From a virus, in the IMG/VR virus record IMGVR_UViG_3300031999_001738, positions 1-21,120 of that record: a DNA stretch of 21,120 nt, one strand, 5' to 3'. Positions 6,158 to 13,377 of the stretch are shown here, piece after piece (within the stretch, counting starts at the first letter, position 1; every line of letters begins with the position of its first letter). Position numbers and translations under genes: made by a program. The notes under the pieces are model-generated. The model was not told the DNA's origin. It did no database searches and worked only from the letters and a program-made list of their open reading frames with translations.

Positions 6158-6607
6158 ATGTTACGAAAAAAGAATGTGATTGATTTCTTATATAATGTTA
6201 TTGAAGATGAAGCTATTGAGATATATCCATTCGTTAAATATGAATCTATGGATGAAAGAATTCCCTGCGCAAATAAAATATCGCACATACAAGCAGATTC
6301 AAATGTTAGAATATGTCAACTATCTTTAAATCGTAAATATTTTGGGGTTAAAAAAGACTCCAATTTTCTTAAAGCAATATTATTACACGAAATAGGTCAT
6401 GCTATAATGTGTAATAAATCCAAGATTGACAATGAATTATTTGCACATATGTGGGCCATTAAAAAGGCAGATAGCCTAAAATTAGATAAAGTAGTTCAAC
6501 AATTGATTATTATGATTTTAGAATGGGGGGAATGTTCATATAATGATTATAAAAGTCGTAGATATATAATGGCATGTAGAAAATTTATGAAGATAGTACA
6601 TATATAA
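6158..6607 (+). CDS. HExxH zinc metallopeptidase-like protein, 149 aa
   Basis: Contains ILLHEIGHA with the zinc-binding HExxH at residues 77-81, and a likely third ligand Glu 93 in NELFAHMWAIKKA, the spacing and context of small gluzincin-type peptidases. The rest is helical with a basic C-terminus. There is no signal peptide or membrane segment, so it should act inside the host. Possible targets are host regulators or phage assembly proteins; none is indicated. The start ATG 6158 has no strong Shine-Dalgarno. The gene is very AT-rich compared with the HTH gene upstream. It could also be a non-enzymatic relative. Confidence 0.65.
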   Translation: MLRKKNVIDFLYNVIEDEAIEIYPFVKYESMDERIPCANKISHIQADSNVRICQLSLNRKYFGVKKDSNFLKAILLHEIGHAIMCNKSKIDNELFAHMWAIKKADSLKLDKVVQQLIIMILEWGECSYNDYKSRRYIMACRKFMKIVHI

Positions 6608-6686
6608 TTTAAACATTACTATTTATAAGAGATGTTCATATAAAACATATATTTTTTAAATTCATGAAACTAATAGGTAAAATATT

Positions 6687-6914
6687 ATGATGCAAGTAGA
6701 CGAAGAAAGTCATCATTGGAGTTCTATAGAAATGTTTTTGAATTGGTTGTCTTTTATTGAAGATGGCACACTACAACAGAAATTAATTAAAGATTATATT
6801 AAAAAAGGATTTGAAAATTGTTTGAAGTTTGGTTATGATATAAGAAAATTTAAAGAAGATCCGCAGTTAATAATCTCAAATATTATTAAAAGGAGAAAAT
6901 ATGAAAATCTATAA
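6687..6914 (+). CDS. Hypothetical protein, 75 aa
   Basis: Unrecognised small soluble protein (MMQVDEESHHWSSIEMFLNWLSFIEDG...), helical with a basic C-terminus. Two tandem ATG codons begin it, with only a weak AGGT site. The 79-base gap upstream is AT-rich and holds no clear promoter or terminator. The end of this gene overlaps the start of the following 56-aa gene and carries that gene's strong AAAAGGAG site. Function unknown. Confidence 0.62.
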   Translation: MMQVDEESHHWSSIEMFLNWLSFIEDGTLQQKLIKDYIKKGFENCLKFGYDIRKFKEDPQLIISNIIKRRKYENL

Positions 6915-7071
6915 GTCTACCGATAATAATGGAATCTCATCTCATTTTGATTGCTATACCGATGTTCTTGAGGAATTTAAAATGTTCTTGGATAATGCTC
7001 TCGAAGGTGATGTAATGTCCTATGAGATTATTGATATGACCGAAGAGGACTTTAAATCTCTCCAAGCATAG
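6901..7071 (+). CDS. Small acidic protein, 56 aa
   Basis: A 56-aa frame (MKIYKSTDNNGIS...) with a strong AAAAGGAG site overlapping the end of the previous gene. It has alpha-beta character and an acidic C-terminus (EEDFKSLQA). Its last 20 bases overlap the end of the convergent minus-strand gene, so there is no room for a separate terminator between the two blocks. Function unknown; the start context makes it likely to be real. Confidence 0.68.
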   Translation: MKIYKSTDNNGISSHFDCYTDVLEEFKMFLDNALEGDVMSYEIIDMTEEDFKSLQA

Positions 7072-7921
7072 CACATAACTCCAGAGCGACATCTACAATA
7101 TCAATTCCAGATTTCTCAATGTTTGGTGCAGTATTAGATCTGGCAACATAGTCATTTTCTGAAACTTTGTAGATACGTCCTATTTCTTTGGTTCCTTCAG
7201 TATTGATCAAAGAGAAAGACCATACATTTTCCATGACAGGATCGAATTGTATGCGAGTATTCTCATCGATCTTATATAGCTTATCGGCTTGTATTTCTTC
7301 GTGATCTATAGATTCATTTATATCTTTATATTCTATTGGATCAAAACTAAAAACCGACTTTGGTATCTTAAGATCTTTAATTATATTCAATCCTTCATAA
7401 TCATTGTCCATAGCATCCCAAACAGTATAGCTTCCATCATTTCTAACAGCGAATTTTTCATTGGTTTTTTTAGAAATAACATAATACAATCCACTTTTAG
7501 AAGCATATTCCATGAAGTCAATATTTCCCCAAGTAGTACACCATTTTGTATTTGCTCCATATTTACAAGATGCTCTAAAAGTTAAAGGCTTTACGACAAT
7601 AGCTAAAGCATTTTCGTAAACTTTAATAGCTTCATTTTCTTTTATTTCAGTATCTTTTTCACTATTTGATTTTGTTTTTTCTGCTCTGTCTACTATTTCT
7701 TTTAATCTCATAGGATCTAAACTCATTAGGTCAACACCTTTAATTTTTTTCTTATCTGAAAGAATTTTAAATCTGTTAAGATAATCTTCTATGCCTATGG
7801 TATCTGTATAAGTAGATAATATTTTATTTTTAGCTTTAGTAATTGATAACTCAGATATCTCATTTAAACATCTATGAGTTCTTTTCAAATGAGAGAGTAT
7901 GAGACGATCTTGTAGTGACAT
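7052..7921 (-). CDS. WCT-motif protein, 289 aa (late block, last gene)
   Basis: I do not know a function. The middle holds FRASCKYGANTKWCTTWGN (about 115-133) followed by YYVISKKTNEKFAVRN, a pattern 'KYG..T.WCT ... F..Y...G.LYYVI' I have seen in various phage and bacterial proteins of undefined role. The N-terminal 110 residues are helical and charged, the C-terminal part is mixed. The start MSLQDRLILSHLKRTHRCLNE could be a poor capsid-targeting sequence ending L-N-E, but is not close to the others. It follows the CCA-adding-family gene by one base with AGGAGA upstream, and is the last gene of the minus-strand late block. Confidence 0.7.
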   Translation of the reverse strand: MSLQDRLILSHLKRTHRCLNEISELSITKAKNKILSTYTDTIGIEDYLNRFKILSDKKKIKGVDLMSLDPMRLKEIVDRAEKTKSNSEKDTEIKENEAIKVYENALAIVVKPLTFRASCKYGANTKWCTTWGNIDFMEYASKSGLYYVISKKTNEKFAVRNDGSYTVWDAMDNDYEGLNIIKDLKIPKSVFSFDPIEYKDINESIDHEEIQADKLYKIDENTRIQFDPVMENVWSFSLINTEGTKEIGRIYKVSENDYVARSNTAPNIEKSGIDIVDVALELCAMLGEI

Positions 7922-7922
7922 A

Positions 7923-9404
7923 TTAAAATCTCCTTAATAGTTCTTCTTTAGCTTTTTCTTTTGTTAATTCAGCACCATATTCATCTTGTAAGTCTTTAAG
8001 TATTTTCATAGCTCTGCCAACTTCTGTTCCTGTCTTAAGTCCTAACAGAGTCATAACTTCATCGCCTTTTAAAACTGGCTTCGGTATCTCGGCTCCTGCT
8101 TCTTCAATCTTTTTACGCAAAGCAGGAATATTATCAGATGGAGGTATTTTTCCTCTCTCGTCTGCGCTTGCTAGATTTAAGATAGCAGTAACAAGTTCAG
8201 TACTGCCAACATCTCGAATAAATCTTCTGATAGTCTTAGCATCTGCATTTATCCGAAGTAACTCATATGGTCTCATGTGGTATTTAACAACAGTCTTTAC
8301 CTTAGAAACTATATTGGGTTCTATATCATCTACAGCAAACATCTTCAATCTTTCTAAAGCCTCTCCTGCCATGATAGAACCAACAGAATCATGACCGTGT
8401 GAAATAATCTTATCGTCTTTGGTTGTCGTTACTTTTGCTTTGCCGACATCATGTAGAAGTGCGGCAAGCTGATTGAGTGCGCCCTTCTCGGCGTTCTTTA
8501 AAACCATGAGAGTATGAATATATGCGTCTCCTTCTTTATGATGTTCTGGATTCTGTTGAACACCTTTAAGAGCTTCGATCTCTGGCAGAATGTAATGCAA
8601 CAATCCTGTCTCATCCATCATCTTGACAGCAGTATACATTTTACCTGCATTCATTATCTTAAAAAGTTCTGTGCTTATTCGTTCATTGGAAATAGATGTG
8701 ATTCTTTCCACATTCCTCTTAATAGTTTCAATAGCGTCAGCAGGAGCAGTTAAATCATACTTTGCTTGGAACCTGATAAACCTAACCATTCTCAAAGCAT
8801 CTTCATCAATGATCTTGTCAAATGAAACATCTGGATTTCCTCGGATAATTTTATTCTTAATATCTTCTTTGCTATATCCTGTCAAGTCTACTATTTCACC
8901 AGTAGTTAAATTCTTGATAAGCATATTCATTGTAAAGTCTCTGCGCTCAATATCTTTTTTAAGAGAAGCATACCGAGTCTCTCTTTGTCTGGAATTTCTA
9001 TCTGGATAAAATTCTTCTTGAGTATCTGCAAATTCTATTTTAGCTCCAGAGGTTTTAAATGTTTCCCCTTTGTATTCAATATCGTCATTAAATACAATAG
9101 CCCAAATAGGATATGCCCCAAGTTGATATGGAGTTGTTACCTTATCACCTAACAGATCGTGAAGATAATGAGTCACCTTCTTTGCTCCGTCTTCCAGTTC
9201 AACAACAATATCCAAGTCATTCGGATTTATAGAAGGATCATTTAATAACTCTCTCCTATACTGATCCCTAACATATCCACCGACAGCATGAACCAAATTC
9301 TTATATGGAGTTGATGGCAATAGCTTCAATAGGAATCTTTCGACTTCTGTTTCGGCAGTTGCTTCAGTCAATAAGTGTGTTTCGTAAAATTCTCTAAAAG
9401 ACAT
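7923..9404 (-). CDS. CCA-adding enzyme / poly(A) polymerase family protein with HD domain, possible capsid-targeting N-terminus
   Basis: A class II tRNA nucleotidyltransferase/poly(A) polymerase family enzyme, adding nucleotides to RNA 3' ends. Visible motifs in order: VGGYVRD (41-47), the metal-binding DLD (63-65), RRDFTMN (153-159), IRG (186-188), EDALRMVRFIRF (200-211, the EDxxR nucleotide-recognition motif) and an HD-domain signature LLHDVGK (315-321). Whether it adds CCA, CC, or A cannot be told from this. Length 493 aa, larger than E. coli Cca (412 aa). The first 15 residues, MSFREFYETHLLTEA, precede the catalytic core and resemble a T4 capsid-targeting sequence with an L-T-E|A cleavage site. 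It starts one base after the preceding gene, behind GGAG. Confidence 0.9.
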   Translation of the reverse strand: MSFREFYETHLLTEATAETEVERFLLKLLPSTPYKNLVHAVGGYVRDQYRRELLNDPSINPNDLDIVVELEDGAKKVTHYLHDLLGDKVTTPYQLGAYPIWAIVFNDDIEYKGETFKTSGAKIEFADTQEEFYPDRNSRQRETRYASLKKDIERRDFTMNMLIKNLTTGEIVDLTGYSKEDIKNKIIRGNPDVSFDKIIDEDALRMVRFIRFQAKYDLTAPADAIETIKRNVERITSISNERISTELFKIMNAGKMYTAVKMMDETGLLHYILPEIEALKGVQQNPEHHKEGDAYIHTLMVLKNAEKGALNQLAALLHDVGKAKVTTTKDDKIISHGHDSVGSIMAGEALERLKMFAVDDIEPNIVSKVKTVVKYHMRPYELLRINADAKTIRRFIRDVGSTELVTAILNLASADERGKIPPSDNIPALRKKIEEAGAEIPKPVLKGDEVMTLLGLKTGTEVGRAMKILKDLQDEYGAELTKEKAKEELLRRF

Positions 9405-9405
9405 A

Positions 9406-9681
9406 TTATAGCTCCATGTCTTCTATAAATTGTTTCGGTAACACTCGGAGTAATTCAGCTTTGTCATTATCTGATAACTCTAAAAATTTCTTCTTAAGTA
9501 TCTTTCCATATGATAATGTATAGAATGGTTTGAGAAGCTCTTCTTTATCTTGAGACCTGTTAATAAAATATAGCATTCTTTTATTCCAGTATGGTTTCTC
9601 AAGCTTGAAATCAATAGATATTCCTTCATCATCTAAAACTCCATACGGCATCTCATTCAATACAAATTCTTGAAAATCCAT
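9406..9681 (-). CDS. Hypothetical 91-aa protein with possible capsid-targeting N-terminus
   Basis: Unrecognised. Begins MDFQEFVLNEMPYG, closely resembling T4 internal-protein starts (MKTYQEFIAEA), with a potential prohead-protease cut after L-N-E (residue 10). The remainder is a small mixed domain rich in aromatic and lysine residues. It has an AGGAGAATACT leader to its ATG and lies between the probable small terminase and the CCA-adding-family gene in the late block. Likely a packaged internal head protein, by inference from the N-terminus only. Confidence 0.72.
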   Translation of the reverse strand: MDFQEFVLNEMPYGVLDDEGISIDFKLEKPYWNKRMLYFINRSQDKEELLKPFYTLSYGKILKKKFLELSDNDKAELLRVLPKQFIEDMEL

Positions 9682-9690
9682 AGTATTCTC

Positions 9691-10257
9691 CTACTCGACA
9701 ACTTTAAATGTTGCATCTATCGCATTTACTGACGATGATTGCCGTGCTTTATCAATCATAGAAATAACTTGCTCGTGTGTTAGTGTTAAAGAGTCATCAT
9801 TACTTTTAGCATTTGGAGTAGCTTTATCTTTCATTGTCTGCACCTTAAAACGACAATCAAATATGTTCTTATTGATTTCTGCTAACTCTCTATAACTCTC
9901 TACAAGAACACTAGCACACTGAGAATATACTTGATGGCTAAAAGTTTTGCTACCTATTTTTATATCATCTTGAAGTTTCTGCATTACCTGTTCAAGATTG
10001 CTAATGACCGAGCGAAGACCATTCTTTATTTCTTCTTGATCATCTAATATTATAGACCCTTCAGCTTCTTTTTTAGCAACAATAGATTTTTTAGCGGCAA
10101 TAATCTCCAATTGTTTGTTAGCAACTGCCATGTCCTGCTCAAATGTTGTGTTAAGAACCTCTGATATCTTTTCCATTGATCCTTGAGGTTCCTTAGATTT
10201 AGATTCAATCTCTCCAAGAATTTCATTAATGTCATCGTCTTTCTTTTCTTCATCCAT
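9691..10257 (-). CDS. Probable small terminase subunit (T4 gp16-like)
   Basis: A helical 188-aa protein with acidic N-terminus (MDEEKKDDDINEIL), a central region NLEQVMQKLQDDIKIGSKTFSHQVYSQCASVLVESYRELAEINKNIF and a polar C-terminus. The central region fits the T4 gp16 pattern of a helical pair ending in '...N.eil.l', and it follows the gp15-like and PKD genes, as gp16 follows gp15 in T4. Small terminase oligomers stimulate DNA packaging by the gp17 motor. The gp17 gene is not adjacent here. The call rests on weak sequence likeness plus synteny, so it is uncertain; a scaffold or virion protein is the alternative. Confidence 0.5.
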   Translation of the reverse strand: MDEEKKDDDINEILGEIESKSKEPQGSMEKISEVLNTTFEQDMAVANKQLEIIAAKKSIVAKKEAEGSIILDDQEEIKNGLRSVISNLEQVMQKLQDDIKIGSKTFSHQVYSQCASVLVESYRELAEINKNIFDCRFKVQTMKDKATPNAKSNDDSLTLTHEQVISMIDKARQSSSVNAIDATFKVVE

Positions 10258-10316
10258 AATATAAACTCCTATTCAAATGTTGTTTATTCTAAACCAGAAT
10301 TACGTTACCCCCTTCA

Positions 10317-11108
10317 TCATATCACAAAACTATAAGAATAACCAAAGGTATATTCTTTTGAAGATGACCCACCCGCATTAGTAGCAGTCAACCTTACCCT
10401 TATTCTTCTAGCATTAACACTATAAAAGGGATCGGTAAAATGTTGGTGATAAACTGTAGCTATTAGAGAATCTAAAAAGACAAAATCTTGTGTCGTGCTT
10501 ATTTGTTCAAAAGCACTTGTTGTATAATTCCATGCTTCCCATAACCAAGATGTCGGTGTGTTTGTTGAATAATCTTTTAGAGAAATATTTTCTGAATAAG
10601 CAGTAAAAAAGATACGGTCTTGCCCAAATTGACCATAATTAACATAACCAACTTCCCTCCATTTAAAATCAGCGACAGGAGCAGAGACAGGACTACCTTC
10701 TGTTGTGACTATTTGAGATGATTCTGAAGTCACATTACCAATAGCAGACAATGAAACAGTATATGAAGTATTATAGTCAGCATATGTATGAATTGGATTT
10801 TTATCTGTACTTGTATTTCCATCTCCAAAATCCCATAGATAAGAAACAATATAACCACTACTATTATTAATAAACTGAACATCAACATAATTTGAAATAC
10901 TATATGTAAACGAAGAAATCAAAGCAATAGTATCTTGATAGCTTGTTCCATTTAAGAACCATACATATGATTGGTCAGAAGCTATTCCAGATACCGCTCC
11001 AGAAGTAAAGTAATCAACTGGAATAGCAGACAATGGGATATCAGCTACGGCACTAACATATGCTATTCCGATATTATTATATGTAGAAACTTTTACTGCT
11101 GTTGTCAT
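10317..11108 (-). CDS. PKD (Ig-like) domain virion protein, 263 aa
   Basis: Contains a clear PKD domain: VQFINNSSGYIVSYLWDFGDGNTSTDKNPIHTY (WDFGDG at 92-97) ending YTVSLSAIG. A second, degenerate PKD-like repeat follows (TSWLWE ... VRLTATNAGGSSS). The N-terminal 70 residues are Ser/Thr- and Ala-rich with beta character. PKD and Ig-like domains on phage virions usually mediate weak surface binding, for example as head or tail decorations. It overlaps the tail sheath stabilizer gene by one base (TAATG), so it is translated with a neck/tail protein and is probably a virion component. No catalytic domain is seen. Confidence 0.8.
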   Translation of the reverse strand: MTTAVKVSTYNNIGIAYVSAVADIPLSAIPVDYFTSGAVSGIASDQSYVWFLNGTSYQDTIALISSFTYSISNYVDVQFINNSSGYIVSYLWDFGDGNTSTDKNPIHTYADYNTSYTVSLSAIGNVTSESSQIVTTEGSPVSAPVADFKWREVGYVNYGQFGQDRIFFTAYSENISLKDYSTNTPTSWLWEAWNYTTSAFEQISTTQDFVFLDSLIATVYHQHFTDPFYSVNARRIRVRLTATNAGGSSSKEYTFGYSYSFVI

Positions 11109-11827
11109 TAGAAACTCCCAGAGGTTGCTATTGGATCTTCAGATGTATAGTAATTTGTTGTAATAGTTTTAACAATACCAGTACTTGATAGTGGACGATA
11201 TAAGTATCCTTCAACTGATAGACCTATAGAAGCATCAGCAGTTTTATATCCACTTGAGTCCTTATCTTCATTTATATTAAAACCAATAGATGTAATAGAT
11301 ACTTTTAGATCTCTGGCAATATTAACATCATTGAATTCTTTGACTGATATTTGTGCGCAAGGATTAAAGAAGACTAAGAATTGTTCAATAATCTCTGTTA
11401 AATGTAGCCATGATTCTGTTTTTATTTCTAATGTATAATCATAATTGTATGGAGTTGGATTAAGATTAGTCAAGGAACTATCTGCATTTGTTCCTGACGT
11501 TTCTATTGAATACCTAACCCACTCTGTTATAGCATTTGAATCGCTTTGTCTTCGAGAATCATATGACATACCAGTAAAACTTAAATTAATTCGTGGTTTG
11601 ATAACATAATATCTTTGATTTACTTCCGTGTTCTCAAAATCGAACCAGTGATTTACTAACCTAAACATATAGTCTTTTTCCGGGACATTAACAATACAAG
11701 GGACAGGAATAGTTTTAATAGGATTTCCAGAAGTGTCATAATTTACACAAACAATATCTTTTACAATATTAGCAAGTGCAATCGTAATATTTCGCATTGT
11801 GTGATTAAAAAAATATTGGTAGGCCAT
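11108..11827 (-). CDS. Tail sheath stabilizer (T4 gp15-like)
   Basis: Similar to T4 gp15, which caps the tail tube and sheath at the head-proximal end and joins to the neck. Shared features: YQYFFNHTMRN.. near the start (T4 GYFYNSSFRRY), PVPCIVNVPEKDYMFRL (T4 RVPITYASKEHFMMKL), IKPRINLSFTGMSYDSRR (T4 LPRINLHLVDFSYNAP), NPTPYNYDYTLEIKTESWLHLTEIIEQFLVFFNP (T4 NPSPIKMIYELSIFTRYEDDMFQIVEQILPYFQP) and ARDLKVSITS (T4 KRDIKIVLMS). Length 239 aa against 272 in T4. Preceded by a late promoter octamer and a GAAGGAGA site, as expected for a structural gene. Confidence 0.86.
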   Translation of the reverse strand: MAYQYFFNHTMRNITIALANIVKDIVCVNYDTSGNPIKTIPVPCIVNVPEKDYMFRLVNHWFDFENTEVNQRYYVIKPRINLSFTGMSYDSRRQSDSNAITEWVRYSIETSGTNADSSLTNLNPTPYNYDYTLEIKTESWLHLTEIIEQFLVFFNPCAQISVKEFNDVNIARDLKVSITSIGFNINEDKDSSGYKTADASIGLSVEGYLYRPLSSTGIVKTITTNYYTSEDPIATSGSF

Positions 11828-11849
11828 AAGTTAAGTCTCCTTCAACTAT

Positions 11850-11857
11850 ATTTATAA
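11850..11857 (-). promoter_or_regulatory. T4-type late promoter
   Basis: TATAAATA on the minus strand, 22 bases upstream of the gp15-like start and downstream of the preceding 93-aa gene's end. Position and orientation fit a late promoter for gp15, PKD, terminase and downstream genes. Confidence 0.72.
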
Positions 11858-11869
11858 TTGGTAGAGACT

Positions 11870-12151
11870 TTAATTTGCAGGGTGTTTAAATCGATTCCAC
11901 AGGTCTTCTCTTTTTTGTAGAGCAGATTGAAAGTCTTTAGCAACATAAGCAGACCCAGTTTTCAAATCATCAAACCAGTATAGATTATATCGATGACCGA
12001 GATATCTTGCTTTTAATGCTCTAGCAAATTTCTCTCCATCATTATCATTCAATCCATTATCTTTTTCAAAATCTTCTATAGAAGAACTTGGAGAAATCGT
12101 GGACGTTCCTCCAAGTTCCATCAAAACATACTCTTTAAATGTTTGTTGCAT
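11870..12151 (-). CDS. Hypothetical 93-aa protein with possible capsid-targeting N-terminus
   Basis: Unrecognised. Starts MQQTFKEYVLMELGG, which lines up well with T4 MKTYQEFIAEA (T-F/Y-K/Q-E-Y/F-V/I ... E), with potential cleavage after L-M-E. The rest is polar: an Asp/Asn/Ser-rich stretch, then a basic helical region (FARALKARYLGHRYNLYWFDDL). It overlaps the preceding gene by one base (TAATG). Likely a small internal or packaged protein, inferred from N-terminus and late block. A late promoter for the next gene lies directly downstream. Confidence 0.72.
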   Translation of the reverse strand: MQQTFKEYVLMELGGTSTISPSSSIEDFEKDNGLNDNDGEKFARALKARYLGHRYNLYWFDDLKTGSAYVAKDFQSALQKREDLWNRFKHPAN

Positions 12152-12624
12152 TAGTCCTCCAAATATTTATTGCCTCTGTCAACCATAGCAGATTCTGGAA
12201 GTTCTTCAGGAAGTTCTTCTCCAAGATGATCAGCTACTATTTCTCCTTCAACTTTAAAACCCATCTCTTCGAGTTTCTTAAGATATTCTTCAGACTTTAA
12301 TTCGTCAACAACACCACCAATAGTTGCCACACAGTCAGAAGGATTCTCTACAGTAGTCATATCAGCAGGTTGTCCTTGACATGTAATAAAAACTGAACAT
12401 ATTGGTTTACCGTCATATGTAATAAAATATCCATCATTGCCATCTGATTCCATTTCAAACCCAACATCAGTCATAGGAACAGCGGCATCCTCATCATCAA
12501 TATCATCAGGCATATCAGCAAGAGAAGTTAACTGCTCTTCTGCGCCTTCCATACCTTCAACGGGTTCATCTTCTTCATAATCTTCTTTGAGGAATTTGTC
12601 AAGATCAATAATTTTAAAAGCCAT
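12151..12624 (-). CDS. Acidic late protein, 157 aa
   Basis: Start set at ATG 12624, which has AAGGAG at good spacing; an upstream in-frame ATG at 12660 overlaps the previous gene and lacks such a site. The N-terminus (MAFKIIDLDKFLKEDYEEDE) runs into a very acidic, probably disordered stretch to about residue 50, then a beta-containing domain (YFITYDGKPICSVFITCQ...) and an acidic C-terminus. Highly acidic proteins in phage late operons may be prohead-core or packaged proteins, but I do not recognise this one. Confidence 0.74.
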   Translation of the reverse strand: MAFKIIDLDKFLKEDYEEDEPVEGMEGAEEQLTSLADMPDDIDDEDAAVPMTDVGFEMESDGNDGYFITYDGKPICSVFITCQGQPADMTTVENPSDCVATIGGVVDELKSEEYLKKLEEMGFKVEGEIVADHLGEELPEELPESAMVDRGNKYLED

Positions 12625-12644
12625 AAAATTCTCCTTGTTATTGT

Positions 12645-12968
12645 TTATTTCTTTTTCCATGAGTTAACTAGTTTAATTGCTTCGGGGCTTGTAGCTTCTT
12701 CTACTTCTTCGGGGGTCTCTTCTTTACATTTAAGAGCATCGGTATATTCTGTAGGATTTAATTTAAGATGAGCAGTAACTATGTCCATGAGAAATTCTTC
12801 TTCTGTCATAGGTAATTCAAGTTTATTCTCATCAGCCCATACTTTAAATTTGTTATATAATTCTTTGTGGATTGCTTCATCTTCAAGACCTAATTCAATT
12901 TCTTTAGGATCGAATTCTTCTTCTACTTTATCTTCCATTGTTTCTGTAAAAAACTGTTGAAAACTCAT
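12645..12968 (-). CDS. Acidic helical protein with possible capsid-targeting N-terminus, 107 aa
   Basis: Unrecognised. Begins MSFQQFFTETMEDKVEEE: the first 10 residues resemble the T4-type capsid-targeting peptide, with F-T-E as the possible cut site. The rest is strongly acidic and helical with an EEVEEATSPEAIKLVNSWKKK end. It has a GGGGGTC site a few bases upstream and a TATAAATA late promoter at 13011-13018, making it the first gene of its late transcript. Candidate internal head or core protein. Confidence 0.76.
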   Translation of the reverse strand: MSFQQFFTETMEDKVEEEFDPKEIELGLEDEAIHKELYNKFKVWADENKLELPMTEEEFLMDIVTAHLKLNPTEYTDALKCKEETPEEVEEATSPEAIKLVNSWKKK

Positions 12969-13010
12969 TTGAGACCCCCGAATAAATGTTAGTAAATTTG
13001 CTTCTAATAG

Positions 13011-13018
13011 TATTTATA
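13011..13018 (-). promoter_or_regulatory. T4-type late promoter
   Basis: TATAAATA on the minus strand, about 42 bases upstream of the 107-aa gene and just past the end of the HNH gene. Orientation matches the late block. Leader between it and the start contains the GGGGGTC ribosome site. Confidence 0.72.
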
Positions 13019-13027
13019 ATTTCTACA

Positions 13028-13321
13028 TCAAGATCGTTTATAATATAATATTTCTTTGTTGTCAATTATTGTATATTCTAAAACTTTACCTATCGTAGAA
13101 TCTAACCATCTTAATAGAATAATGCTATCTTTATTATATTGTGAATGGATTCCTATTTTCTCTGATGGAATAAAAACTTTAGTGTGACACGAAGGACATA
13201 ACATTATTCTATTATATGGTTTATTTGACCCTCTTTGAGACTTTGGTACTATATGATGATTTGCTATTTGTGTTCGAGAATCAGTGGAATACCTACAATT
13301 TGGAAATTCGCAATAAAACAT
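13028..13321 (-). CDS. HNH endonuclease, 97 aa
   Basis: Short free-standing HNH nuclease. Motifs: N-terminal CEFPNC (zinc ligands C-x4-C), ANHHIVPKSQRGSNKPYNRIMLCPSCHTKVF, which supplies the H-H (catalytic), the N of the HNH core and the C-P-x-C-H second zinc pair. Such proteins in phages act as homing endonucleases or as terminase-associated nicking nucleases. It is at the divergent end of the late block with its own late promoter (13351-13358) and an AAGGAG site. The late promoter and virion-gene neighbours favour a role in packaging or late DNA cutting, but homing is equally possible. Confidence 0.8.
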   Translation of the reverse strand: MFYCEFPNCRYSTDSRTQIANHHIVPKSQRGSNKPYNRIMLCPSCHTKVFIPSEKIGIHSQYNKDSIILLRWLDSTIGKVLEYTIIDNKEILYYKRS

Positions 13322-13331
13322 TTAATTCTCC

Positions 13332-13360
13332 TTGACTTTGATATTGCCATTATTTATATT
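13332..13360 (+). promoter_or_regulatory. Sigma70-type early promoter (divergent from late promoter)
   Basis: TTGACT at 13332-13337, a 17-base spacer, TATATT at 13355-13360, upstream of the 82-aa plus-strand gene. Its -10 shares bases with the minus-strand late octamer at 13351-13358. The same TTGACT-17-TATATT pair occurs at 16706. Confidence 0.68.
13351..13358 (-). promoter_or_regulatory. T4-type late promoter
   Basis: TATAAATA on the minus strand, about 29 bases upstream of the HNH gene. It overlaps the -10 of the plus-strand early promoter, so early rightward and late leftward initiation cannot both occur on one DNA molecule. Confidence 0.7.
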
Positions 13361-13377
13361 TAATGCAAGGAGATCAT

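Noticed and set aside
6620-6627. TATAAATA on the minus strand in the 6608-6686 gap
   Set aside because: It would transcribe antisense to the metallopeptidase gene with no minus-strand gene downstream.
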